Shown here: in pieces, positions 25,971 to 35,457 of the stretch
Layout: each line of letters starts with the position of its first letter
How positions within the stretch are numbered: position 1 is the stretch's first letter
Source: RUG572 sp051884915
Lineage (GTDB): Bacteria; Verrucomicrobiota; Kiritimatiellia; RFP12; UBA1067
Direction: 5' to 3'
Assembly (NCBI GenBank): GCA_051884915.1
Contig: JBJEWF010000101.1
Span: 1 to 37,687 of the forward strand
DNA length: 37,687 nt
Notes under the pieces: model-generated
What the model was told of the DNA's origin: nothing
Seen by the model: the letters and a program-made list of their open reading frames with translations, nothing else
Database searches by the model: none
Translations under genes and position numbers: made by a program

Positions 25971-26760
25971 TACCAGCGCCTATTCGGCAATCGTTACCCA
26001 TATCTTTTTCAATGGGTATAAGCCAGGGGTTACGAATATCCCGTTTACGCGAGATGAAATCATTACCGCCGCAGAGAAGCTGGGAGTCTCTCTTCCCAGA
26101 AATCTTGGCGACGTGATGTATTCGTACCGCTATCGCAAGGCGCTGCCGCCTAAAGTGATAGGAACACAGCCTGATGATTTCGAATGGATTATCGAAGGTG
26201 CTGGCGATGCGAAATACGTTTTCAAGTTGGTTCCGTTCAATCGCATACTGCCAAATCCCAATCTGCTATCGATCAAGATACCTGATGCAACGCCCGAAAT
26301 TATTGGACGGTACGCGCTTGGTGACGAACAGGCTCTGTTGGCAAAAGTGCGATATAATCGGCTGATAGACTTGTTTCTTGGTGCAACCGCCTACTCGTTG
26401 CAAAATCATCTGCGCACAAAGGTTCCCGGCATCGGACAGATTGAAATTGACGAGGTGTATGTTGCGATAGATAAGCACGGGCAGCAGTTTGTTGTTCCCG
26501 TTCAGGCAAAAGGCGGACACGATCAGCATGGGGTTGTGCAGACTTCGCAAGATATAGCATGGTGTGCGCAACGGTTGCCCGAACTGCTGTGCCGCCCCAT
26601 CTCCGTTCAGTTCATAACGGAAACCAAGATTGCTATGATTGAACTGCTTGATGATCATGGCGTCATCAAGGTTGCGGATGAGCGTCATTACGAGCTTGTG
26701 CCTTCGGATAGCATTACGACGGACGATCTCAAGAAGTATTGTACATTAGCTAAAGGCTGA
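25951..26760 (+). CDS. Restriction endonuclease, PD-(D/E)xK-like
   Basis: A 269-residue protein that cuts unmethylated DNA, as judged from its position directly after and overlapping the methyltransferase. The probable catalytic core is IGQIEIDEVYVAID (161-174) followed by the strand FVVPVQAKGGHDQ (180-191). This looks like PD-(D/E)xK with Glu165/Asp167 and Lys187, but with Gln185 where Glu or Asp is usual. The N-terminal 110 residues (SLPRNLGDVMYSYRYRKALP) may bind DNA. The ATG at 25951 has AGAGGA six bases upstream. Codon use is AT-richer than in the flanking genes, suggesting horizontal transfer with the methyltransferase. Recognition site unknown. Confidence 0.8.
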   Translation: MANKKRNTSAYSAIVTHIFFNGYKPGVTNIPFTRDEIITAAEKLGVSLPRNLGDVMYSYRYRKALPPKVIGTQPDDFEWIIEGAGDAKYVFKLVPFNRILPNPNLLSIKIPDATPEIIGRYALGDEQALLAKVRYNRLIDLFLGATAYSLQNHLRTKVPGIGQIEIDEVYVAIDKHGQQFVVPVQAKGGHDQHGVVQTSQDIAWCAQRLPELLCRPISVQFITETKIAMIELLDDHGVIKVADERHYELVPSDSITTDDLKKYCTLAKG

Positions 26761-26802
26761 ACATGGCAACGCGATCCGTTATCTATCGTAACAATCAGCG
26801 AA

Positions 26803-26982
26803 ATGTTGCCGACACTTGGCAACGAGGTTGATACCGCTGTTTTCTCCGATTGGAACAAGACGAACGCCTGTGTTGAATTGCAGATTGATTCACAAATAAA
26901 GGCACATAGTCTTGATCGCGAAAATGCAGTCGACGGGTGGTATGTTGAGATGGGGAGTCGAAGGGTCAGCCAATCGATATAG
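26803..26982 (+). CDS. Small AT-rich ORF after the endonuclease
   Basis: A 59-residue frame (MLPTLGNEVDTAVFSDWNKTNACVELQ... to a stop at 26980-26982). It is in the same frame as the endonuclease and stays open back to its TGA (26758-26760), so it could be a remnant of a longer endonuclease C-terminus or an independent small gene. No ribosome-binding box is clear before 26803. AT content matches the restriction-modification genes, so it probably arrived with them. Not recognised. Confidence 0.3.
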   Translation: MLPTLGNEVDTAVFSDWNKTNACVELQIDSQIKAHSLDRENAVDGWYVEMGSRRVSQSI

Positions 26983-27047
26983 TAGTGTTGACATGGCAAT
27001 AGCATGGGGGCCGTGGCATACCGCGCGCCGCGAGGGAGTCCAGAGCA

Positions 27048-27290
27048 ATTGAGAACTGCCGGTGCGACCGTCTCATCGGCCGATTGGCGCATCAGCCCTT
27101 CTTTCCCGATGACGAAGAGAAGACGCGCACGGTCGCGCTTCTGCGTCGGGTTGAAGAATTCGGCGGTGTTGTCGTTCTCGCCTTGGCGATCCTGTCGAAT
27201 CATTTCCACATCGTCATTTCTGTTCCCGAACCCGAGGGAAGAGCGGAGCGAGAGGCGAACTCGCCGCAACAGGAATACGAGCTGGCATGA
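27048..27290 (+). pseudogene. Fragment of a REP-associated (Y1, IS200-like) tyrosine transposase
   Basis: The open frame reads about 80 residues including HQPFFPDDEEKTRTVALLRRVEEFGGVVVLALAILSNHFHIVISVPEP. NHFH followed by a hydrophobic strand and a proline is the HUH metal-binding motif of the Y1 transposase family, and the preceding helix pattern fits. The N-terminal start and the C-terminal half with the catalytic tyrosine are absent; the frame ends at TGA 27288-27290. GC content is back to the host level, so it is an old resident remnant next to the island. A TTG at 27084 is the only start-like codon. Confidence 0.55.
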
Positions 27291-27538
27291 GTTACTGAAT
27301 CAACAAGCTCAGCCCCTTATTGCCCCTCGGACGATTCGTGCCTGCCGCGATTGCCCGCGGGCGCGGCGTTCCGCGGTTCCGTTCGCCTCCATCGCCTTCG
27401 CGACGGACATGGGACATTTCGCGTCGCAGACGGAACAGCTGCCATCGCCGTGGCGACGGATGACTTTCGGCACGTACCGAGTCCCGTCGTTCGGCTTTAT
27501 CCCGACGGGGAAACGCGAAAAGGGACGAGCCGGCGCCG
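27291..27538. other. Gap with two near-identical REP-like hairpins
   Basis: Two hairpins with the same 7-base arms (CCATCGC / GCGACGG on the plus strand) lie at 27389-27406 and 27442-27459, 53 bases apart. They pair fully (one G-U) on the minus strand with four-base loops. A further stem CCCGTCG/CGACGGG lies near 27482-27508, after the GH101-like stop on the minus strand. A minus-strand frame with C-x2-C-x3-C (SCSVCDAKC) and MEANGTAERR runs to a stop near 27309, but it has no ribosome-binding site and I do not call it a gene. Confidence 0.4.
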
Positions 27539-30500
27539 TCACTTTCCGCCGGTCAGCCGGATCCGATAGGCGAAGGCCCGCGCGTCGGCCGACAGCCGGA
27601 TCCAGCCATCCGCCACCGCCCATTCGGGCGCAGCGGCGGCCGCGGCCGGTTCGACGGCCTCCACGGACGCGACTGCCGTCCCGGCGGGAAGCCGGATGTC
27701 GGCCGTGAAAGCGTCCGAACCCGGCAGCGGCGTCACCGTGATGGCGTCCGGCGCGCGCCGCAGACGGAACGAGCCGTCCGTCTTCACGCCGCCGAAATCG
27801 ACCTTGGCGCCTGCGCGGTTGACGCCCAGCAGACGGTCGCGCGCCGCGCGCGAATCGTCCGCGCCGGCCGGTTTCCACGCCACGCTCTCGACCCGGCCCG
27901 CGACGGCCGTCACGACCAGCCGGCCCGCCAGAACCCGGCTGCCGCCGTCCACGAACGGCCCCGCGATCCGGAGCCGGTCGCCCGTCTTCGGATTCCAGGC
28001 GCCGTAGCGGACTTCATACGTTCCCGACGCGGTCGCGTCGGGAACGGCGATGTCCATGGGAATGGAGTAGTCGCCGACTTCCGCCGCCATCGCGGGCGTC
28101 AGCGCCAGCGGCGCCTGGAACACGATGCCCTCGCACTCCCGCGTCGGGTCGCAGACATGGACGAACGGCCGGAATGCGGGCGAGGGGCGACAGGTCTTCC
28201 AACTGGTCGCCACGCGAACGCGGTTGCGCGCGAGGACCTCGGCGCGCGCCGCCGACGTCTCGGCGGCCGGCACGTCGTTCCGCGCCGACTTGCGGGCGTC
28301 GTAGAACGCCGTCTCGCCGCAGATCGCGTAGCCGCAGCGGATCCCGTTCCGGAGGACGACCCCGCTTTCCGCCCCGGGCGTCCGGGCGTAATGGCCGTAG
28401 GACGGCAGCACGATTCCGTTCGGCAGCGTCCACGTCTCGTTCGTCGCGCGGTTGATCCAGACCTCGCCGCCCCGGGAGAAGAACGCGTGCTGGCGATGGA
28501 TGTTCCCCTCGTAGCGCAAATCGAGGAATTCGGCCTCGCCCAGCGCGGCGCAGACGTCGTGCTGCATCCAGTAGGTCTTCACGGCCGTCCGCGAGAACGG
28601 GCCGTCTGACATGGGATTGCGGCCGCCGATGACGGTGTTGCAGAGGTAGTCGTCCGAACCGTAGCCGTGCAGCGCGGAATCGCCGCCCTTGTGCCAGTTC
28701 TCCTCCTGATAGCGGCCGCCCAGCCCGCCGGCAAACAGCACGAAATGGTTGTGCGTGACAATGTCGTGCCAGGGCGTCCGCTCGGCATCGGCGAACTTGC
28801 CTCTGCCGAGGATCTTGGCGGCGCCGAAATGGTCGCTCTGCCCGGCGTCCAGCGTGCCCACCAGATGGTCCTGCCCGGCCTCGCTCACGCAGACGGCGTC
28901 CATCTGGCCGTAGCCTTCGCGGTAGGCCGTGTAGGCGTCGCCCCAGCAGCGGGACGTCTCCATCTTGGAATGGAAGACGCCCGCCCGGTCGAGATAGTCG
29001 AACGGGCCATGCGCCGTCAGCACGTCGATGAAGACGCCGTCGGGGTCGTAGCCGGCCTTCAGCAGCCTGGCATTGCGCAGGCACCACGGACGGAACGCGT
29101 GCGGCGCCCACCGGTAGGACTGGGCGAAGCGGCCCGGATTGAACCAGGCCTTCTGCGGCGTTCCGTCCAGGTTGAACACCACGAGATCGTAGGAATAGTT
29201 CTCCGCGTCCGGATAGATGTCCGTGTAGTTGTCGTGCGGGAGGAACAGGATGCCGCTCTCCCGGCAGGCCCGGCGCATGTCGCCGAACGCGGCGGCGTCG
29301 CCGCGCGGCGGATAGATTTCCGGCAGACGGTAGTCGTACCCCCACGCCTGCCAGTCGTGCTTGACGAAGATGGAGTCGTTCAGGCCGTACTTGCCCGCCA
29401 GGCGCAGGCCGGCCGCCGCCGCCGCATAGTCCCCGCCCCACTGGTCGAGGCACATGCGACCGCCCAGCCGGTCCCGGCCGGGGCTCTTACGGTAGCCCGA
29501 CACGCCGCGGAAGCGGCGGGCCGCCTCGAAGACGCCGTCGGCTGACGGCACGAACGTGAACTGCGCCGCGTGGTGCGCATGCAGGGCGAACAGATTCTTC
29601 TCGCCGTCGCAGACGAGCGAATCCTGGGGCACGTCGACGGCCTGGACGACGGACAGGCCGTTCGCGTAGTCCGCGCCGACATGGCGCGTCGAGAGCGCAA
29701 AGCCGTTCGCGTGCATCGTAAACGCCTTCGGCCCTTCGATGACGTTGCCGAAGCCCGCGTAGACGCGGACCGGCCGTTCGGAAGACGGTCCGATCGCCAG
29801 GTCGCCGATCCGCGGGAAGCCGTTCGCGCCGGGCGTCACGCCCGGAAGCGACCATTTGACGCGCAGGGTGCCCTTCTCCTCGCGGATCTCCGCCACGGGA
29901 TCCAGCAGCTCCGCGCCGTCCGTTTCAATCCGGGTCGTGAATCCGCGGTAGGCGATGGACCGCTCGCCGTCCGTGAACGCGAGAACGCCGTCGATCAGGC
30001 CGCGCCGCCCCATGGCGACGCCCGCGCCGTAGCGCCGGCCGGCCGCCTCCAGCCGGTAGCGGTTCGCGGCGGCGTCCGTCCCCGCCGCGAGCGCGTCGCG
30101 GGCCGCCGCGAGCGCCTGCCGCTCGCGCGCCGCCCACTCGGCCCCGGTCGGCGGTTCGGGCTGCGGCCCGATCGCGAGCCGCACGTCGCCCCAGCCGCCG
30201 CCGTCGCAGCACGTGTCCATCTTGGGCCCGGGGCCCGTCCACAGGCGCAACGTGATCTTGCGCCCCGCATACGCGGACAGGTCGCCCGCCATGCCCTTCC
30301 ACGTCAGGATCTCGGAAACGGTCTGCGCGCAGATCTCCCGGGGCTTCTGCCCCTCTTCCAGCACGAAGACCTTGTATTCGACGCCGTCCGACGGCCGCTC
30401 GCTGCCGGGCGAAACGAGGAAGTTGGCGCAGGAGAAGCGGATGGGCGCGACCGCGGGAAGTTCCAGCGGAAAATCGCTCCAGAGGAACCCGGCGCCCTTC

Positions 30501-31180
30501 CGGTACGGCGGATGGCTGCCGTACCCCTTCTTCTGCACGCCGCCGGCGTCGAGCGTGCGCGCGAACATGCCGCCGCCCCATTCGGCCGCGTCGCCGCTCG
30601 CGGGCAGCGGAACGACCCGGCCATTCACCTCGACGAAGGACGCGCGCGCGAATCCCGCCTCCAGGCGGAACACGCCCTTGCCCAGCCGGGGCGGCCGCGT
30701 CGGCTGGACGGGACGCGGCGCGCGGGGATTCCTGAACATGAACACCGCGATGGGGTGCGGCGCCTCCGCCGCGTCCACGCCCTGCGGCGTAAACCGGGCG
30801 TGGACGGGATAGAGCGCGTCGAGGGCGGACGGCTTTGCCGTGCCGACATAGGAGAGGGTCTTTTTCTCGCCGGGGGCCAGCGTCATTTCGCCCTGCGGGC
30901 CGGCGACTTCCCAGTCGTCGTTCATCCAGACCTCCAGCCGTCCCGCGACCGGCCGCCCGGACACGTTTTCGACGACCACGGGGAACGGCCGGGGCGCCCC
31001 GGCGTCGACGGTGGTCACCCCCAGCGGCCAGCCGAAGGGATCCCGCCCCGTGCGCTCCGTCTTCTGCGGGAACGACTCGATCGACACCTTCAGCCCCGCC
31101 CGTTCCTCGACGGGCGGAAGATAGGCGCAGACGCGCCACGCGAAGCCGGCGAGGACGGCGAGGGCCCAAAGACGTTTCAT
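27539..31180 (-). CDS. Exported GH101-like / DUF5696-like glycosidase
   Basis: A 1213-residue secreted protein with a signal peptide (MKRLWALAVLAGFAWRVCA). N-terminal beta domains (about 20-340) precede a sandwich like the GH101 supersandwich, then a TIM barrel (about 560-900) with GLNDSIFVKHDWQAWGYDYRLPEIYP and the likely nucleophile Asp719 in GVFIDVLTAHGP. The C-terminus is more beta domains. The pattern resembles endo-alpha-N-acetylgalactosaminidases and the DUF5696 family, which would fit mucin O-glycans, but the match is from memory and substrate is uncertain. ATG at 31180 with AAGGAG eight bases upstream, overlapping the rnhB stop (ATGA). The frame extension to 31711 is rnhB shadow. Confidence 0.7.
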   Translation of the reverse strand: MKRLWALAVLAGFAWRVCAYLPPVEERAGLKVSIESFPQKTERTGRDPFGWPLGVTTVDAGAPRPFPVVVENVSGRPVAGRLEVWMNDDWEVAGPQGEMTLAPGEKKTLSYVGTAKPSALDALYPVHARFTPQGVDAAEAPHPIAVFMFRNPRAPRPVQPTRPPRLGKGVFRLEAGFARASFVEVNGRVVPLPASGDAAEWGGGMFARTLDAGGVQKKGYGSHPPYRKGAGFLWSDFPLELPAVAPIRFSCANFLVSPGSERPSDGVEYKVFVLEEGQKPREICAQTVSEILTWKGMAGDLSAYAGRKITLRLWTGPGPKMDTCCDGGGWGDVRLAIGPQPEPPTGAEWAARERQALAAARDALAAGTDAAANRYRLEAAGRRYGAGVAMGRRGLIDGVLAFTDGERSIAYRGFTTRIETDGAELLDPVAEIREEKGTLRVKWSLPGVTPGANGFPRIGDLAIGPSSERPVRVYAGFGNVIEGPKAFTMHANGFALSTRHVGADYANGLSVVQAVDVPQDSLVCDGEKNLFALHAHHAAQFTFVPSADGVFEAARRFRGVSGYRKSPGRDRLGGRMCLDQWGGDYAAAAAGLRLAGKYGLNDSIFVKHDWQAWGYDYRLPEIYPPRGDAAAFGDMRRACRESGILFLPHDNYTDIYPDAENYSYDLVVFNLDGTPQKAWFNPGRFAQSYRWAPHAFRPWCLRNARLLKAGYDPDGVFIDVLTAHGPFDYLDRAGVFHSKMETSRCWGDAYTAYREGYGQMDAVCVSEAGQDHLVGTLDAGQSDHFGAAKILGRGKFADAERTPWHDIVTHNHFVLFAGGLGGRYQEENWHKGGDSALHGYGSDDYLCNTVIGGRNPMSDGPFSRTAVKTYWMQHDVCAALGEAEFLDLRYEGNIHRQHAFFSRGGEVWINRATNETWTLPNGIVLPSYGHYARTPGAESGVVLRNGIRCGYAICGETAFYDARKSARNDVPAAETSAARAEVLARNRVRVATSWKTCRPSPAFRPFVHVCDPTRECEGIVFQAPLALTPAMAAEVGDYSIPMDIAVPDATASGTYEVRYGAWNPKTGDRLRIAGPFVDGGSRVLAGRLVVTAVAGRVESVAWKPAGADDSRAARDRLLGVNRAGAKVDFGGVKTDGSFRLRRAPDAITVTPLPGSDAFTADIRLPAGTAVASVEAVEPAAAAAAPEWAVADGWIRLSADARAFAYRIRLTGGK

Positions 31181-31856
31181 CGGGATTTCTCCTTGGTAGG
31201 GGTGGTTGATCGGACAGAAGCGGGAAACAGCGTCATCTGCATCACGGGACCGAACGAGCGGCGGTGTTCGGGACAGGGTCCCAGCCGGTCCAGCGCCGCC
31301 AGATGCCGGGGCGTGGGGTAGCCCTTGTGCCGGGCGAAACCGTAGCCGGGGTACGCCGCCTCCAGGCGGAGGCAATCGGCATCGCGCGCCGTCTTGGCCA
31401 GAATCGAGGCGGCGGCGATGAAAAGCGACGTGGCGTCGCCCTTGATCAGATGCCGCGAAGGCACGGGCAGACCGGGCACGGGCAGACCGTCGACCAGAAT
31501 GTGCGCCCCCTCCCCGCCGACCCGGGCGAGCACCGCCTCCGCCGCCCGGCGCATCGCCAGATGGGTGGCGCGCAGGATGTTCAGTTTGTCGATTTCGGCC
31601 GGCGACGCCGACGCCACGGCCCAGACGCAGCCGGGCGTCGCGCGGATGACGGCGGCGAGCCGTTCGCGTTTTCCCGCCGTCAGCCGCTTCGAGTCGTTGA
31701 CGCCCGACCACGCCCCCCGCAGAAGCTCGCCGGCCCGCGCCAGGGGAACGGTGACGGCGGCCGCGAAAACGCCCCCGGCGAGCGGTCCGCGCCCGGCCTC
31801 GTCGATCCCCAGCACGGTTCCGCCCAGGGCCGTCTCGTGGGCGAGCGAGACGGCCA

Positions 31857-31857
<1 letters not shown>
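31177..31857 (-). CDS. rnhB: Ribonuclease HII
   Basis: Cleaves RNA in RNA-DNA hybrids and single ribonucleotides in DNA. The 226-residue protein has the full catalytic set: Asp19-Glu20 in GIDEAGRGPLAGG, Asp123 in ILVDG, Asp141 in KGDATSLFIAAASILAKTARD, and the downstream GYPTPRHL motif. The ATG at 31857 overlaps the stop of the sigma-54 activator gene by one base (TGATG), and its own stop overlaps the glycosidase start. An ordinary housekeeping gene in an unusual operon. Confidence 0.95.
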
Positions 31858-33377
<1,520 letters not shown>

Positions 33378-33402
33378 GGGGACACTATCGTTACAAGTCA
33401 AC

Positions 33403-33479
33403 TGGTGGACCCGCCGGGACTTGAACCCAGGACCAAGGGATTATGAGTCCCCCGCTCTGACCAACTGAGCTACGGGTCC
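33403..33479 (-). tRNA. tRNA with CAT anticodon, probably Ile2 (lysidine)
   Basis: A full cloverleaf with encoded CCA. Acceptor GGACCCG pairs with CGGGTCC followed by A73; the D arm is GCTCAGTTGGTCAGAGC; the anticodon loop is CTCATAA with CAT; the T arm is CTGGGTTCAAGTCCCGG. The G1-C72 pair rules out an initiator. The context ACTCATAATC...TTGGTC resembles Ile2 tRNAs more than elongator Met, so Ile (CAU modified by TilS) is favoured. Confidence 0.88.
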
Positions 33480-33492
33480 GTTTGAAAGTCGT

Positions 33493-33521
33493 ATTTTACC
33501 AAAACCGGGACGCGGAAGCAA
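33493..33521 (-). promoter_or_regulatory. Promoter of the tRNA and probably the downstream operon
   Basis: Minus strand -35 TTGCTT (33516-33521), 17-base spacer, -10 TAAAAT (33493-33498) with TGG before it (extended). Start expected near 33486, seven bases before the tRNA. No terminator separates the tRNA from the activator gene, so both may share the transcript. Confidence 0.6.
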
Positions 33522-33617
33522 CCGATAACGGCCGCCGGCGCGCGCGCGAACCGGCGCGACCGCGGCGGGCGGCGGCGGGGAATCGGCCGCCCCCGCGTCT
33601 TTCCGCCCGGCGCGACG

Positions 33618-35360
33618 TCAGTCGGCGGGCGGAACGGCCGGCGCAAGCGCCGCGAAGTCCGTCACGGAGGCGACGTAGCCGCTCCGGGCCTTGGCGAGCT
33701 CCGCGCGCACGGTCGGGAACTTCGTCGCGAGCCAGTAGGCGAGCACGGGCTTCTTCTCCGCGAACTTCGCGGCGAAGCGGATGAAGAGCGCGGCGATGAC
33801 CGCGGCGATGGCCGCGTCCACGAGCTGACGCGCGTGGAGGTCGTGGTAGACCTTCCCCTCCGGGTGGTTCCTGACGTACTCGACCGCGGCGTCGAGCTCG
33901 GCGACGAGCGCCGCGACCTCGGTCTTCTCGGCCTCGAACGCGGAGGTGTCGATGCCCGCGTAGACGTCGGCGATGACGTCCCCGGAAAGGCCCGCCATGA
34001 CGCCGGCGATGGCCGCCACGACCTGGAGCTGCGAGGTGCCCTCGTAGATCGTCGTGATGCGCGCGTCGCGCAGATAGCGCTCCACCGGGTAGTCCTTCAT
34101 GAAGCCCGAACCGCCGAGCACGGCGACCGCGCCGTTCGAGGTCCGCATGGACATCTCGGACGCATAGTACTTCGCCATCGGCGTGAGCATCTTGTTGAAG
34201 GAGGAATAGAGCTTCAGGCGCCGGCGCGTGTCCATCGCCTCCGGGGCGCCCTTCAGCGACGCGAACTTCCGCGCGAGGCCGTTCTCGAGGTCCACGCACT
34301 TCGACGCGTAGTACGCGAGGATGCGGGCGGCCTGGACATCGACCGACATGTCGCTCATGAGCTCGCGGAGAGCCGGGAACGAGTCGATCGTCACGCCGAA
34401 CTGCCTGCGGGCCGCGGCGTAGTCGCGGGCGGCGCGGTAGCTGGCCTCGCCAATGCCCGTGCCCTGCGCGGAGATGCCGACGCGCGCGCCGTTCATGAGG
34501 GCCATGACGTAGGTGATCAGGCCGCGCCGGCGCTGCCCGATCAGCTTCGCCGGGGCGTTGTTGAAGACCATTTCGCACGTGGGCGAACCGTTGATGCCGA
34601 GCTTGTGCTCGAGACGGCGGATCTTGACCTCGGGGCACTTCTCGACGAGCAGGCAGGAAAGGCCGGCGCCGTTCGTCGTGCCCGGCTCCGTGCGGGCGAG
34701 CACGAGAAGCACGTCGCCGCAGCCGTTCGTGATGAAGCGCTTCACGCCGTTCACGAACCAGTTGCCGTTCGCGTCCTGCCAGGCCATCGTCTTGACGCTC
34801 TGGAGGTCGGAGCCGGCGTCGGGTTCGGTGAGAACCATCGCGCCCGTGTAGGTGCCGTCGCAGAGCTTCGGGATGTACTGCCGCTTGATGTCCTCGCTCG
34901 CGAACGAGTTGATCGTCTCGGCGATGCCCTGGAGGCCGAAGACGTTCATCAGCGCGGCGTCGGCGCGGGAGACGATGTCGTTGCAGGCCGTGAGGATCGT
35001 GCACGGCATGTTGAGACCGCCCAGATAATACGGAATCGTGCAGCCGGAGAGACGCGCACGGCCCAGGAGGTCGATCGCGAGCTTGATGCCGGGCGCGTAC
35101 GTGACGGAACCGTCCTCGTTGAGGACGTTGCCGACGCGGTCGGTCTCCTCTGCCGTCGGGGCGATGCGGTTGCCGATGATGTCGCCGCACACGCAGAGCG
35201 CGCGCTTGTAGTTGTCAAGGGCGTCCGCGACGTCCGTCGGGGCGAAGTCGTAATCCTTCGCGAAAACGAAATCCTGTTCGAGCAGCGTGGCGACCTCGGA
35301 GAGGTCCAGCGCGTCGATCGTCTTCTCGATATCGGGATTGTCGGAGTAGAAATTGGACAT
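33618..35360 (-). CDS. Acyl-CoA dehydrogenase
   Basis: Oxidises acyl-CoA to enoyl-CoA with FAD, passing electrons to ETF. The 580-residue protein has an N-terminal helical domain, the middle domain with MVLTEPDAGSD and KRFITNGCGD, a C-terminal helical domain with the catalytic base Glu440 in TTIYEGTSQLQ, and an extra C-terminal helical part of about 120 residues, as in the longer AcdA/FadE-like members. ATG at 35360 is preceded by pyrimidine-rich sequence without a Shine-Dalgarno box. It follows etfA by 97 bases containing TTTAACC-type repeats. Chain-length specificity is unknown. Confidence 0.92.
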   Translation of the reverse strand: MSNFYSDNPDIEKTIDALDLSEVATLLEQDFVFAKDYDFAPTDVADALDNYKRALCVCGDIIGNRIAPTAEETDRVGNVLNEDGSVTYAPGIKLAIDLLGRARLSGCTIPYYLGGLNMPCTILTACNDIVSRADAALMNVFGLQGIAETINSFASEDIKRQYIPKLCDGTYTGAMVLTEPDAGSDLQSVKTMAWQDANGNWFVNGVKRFITNGCGDVLLVLARTEPGTTNGAGLSCLLVEKCPEVKIRRLEHKLGINGSPTCEMVFNNAPAKLIGQRRRGLITYVMALMNGARVGISAQGTGIGEASYRAARDYAAARRQFGVTIDSFPALRELMSDMSVDVQAARILAYYASKCVDLENGLARKFASLKGAPEAMDTRRRLKLYSSFNKMLTPMAKYYASEMSMRTSNGAVAVLGGSGFMKDYPVERYLRDARITTIYEGTSQLQVVAAIAGVMAGLSGDVIADVYAGIDTSAFEAEKTEVAALVAELDAAVEYVRNHPEGKVYHDLHARQLVDAAIAAVIAALFIRFAAKFAEKKPVLAYWLATKFPTVRAELAKARSGYVASVTDFAALAPAVPPAD

Positions 35361-35457
35361 AAGGCAGAAAGGTTAAAGGGTTAAACGGTTGAAGAGTTAA
35401 AAGGCAAACGGGGAGAGGGTCGAGGATTCCACCGGTGGCAGTAAAGGGGAAAGTCCG
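35361..35457. repeat. etfA - acyl-CoA dehydrogenase spacer with TTTAACC repeats
   Basis: On the minus strand 35368-35404 holds four imperfect copies of a TTTAACC-like unit (TTTTAACTC, TTCAACCG, TTTAACCC, TTTAACCT) immediately before the dehydrogenase start. AGTTAAAAGG (35395-35404) is the exact reverse complement of CCTTTTAACT (35462-35471) at the end of etfA. A 10-bp palindrome CCACCGGTGG lies at 35429-35438. No standard promoter is visible. Confidence 0.5.

Noticed and set aside
27309..27540. Minus-strand small protein with C-x2-C-x3-C (SCSVCDAKC)
   Set aside because: No ribosome-binding site or clear start, mixed third-position composition, and the frame begins inside the glycosidase gene; more likely repeat or remnant sequence.
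33403..33479. Initiator tRNA-fMet
   Set aside because: The first acceptor pair is G1-C72 and the three G-C pairs expected in the initiator anticodon stem are not arranged as in tRNA-fMet; Ile2 or elongator Met fits better.
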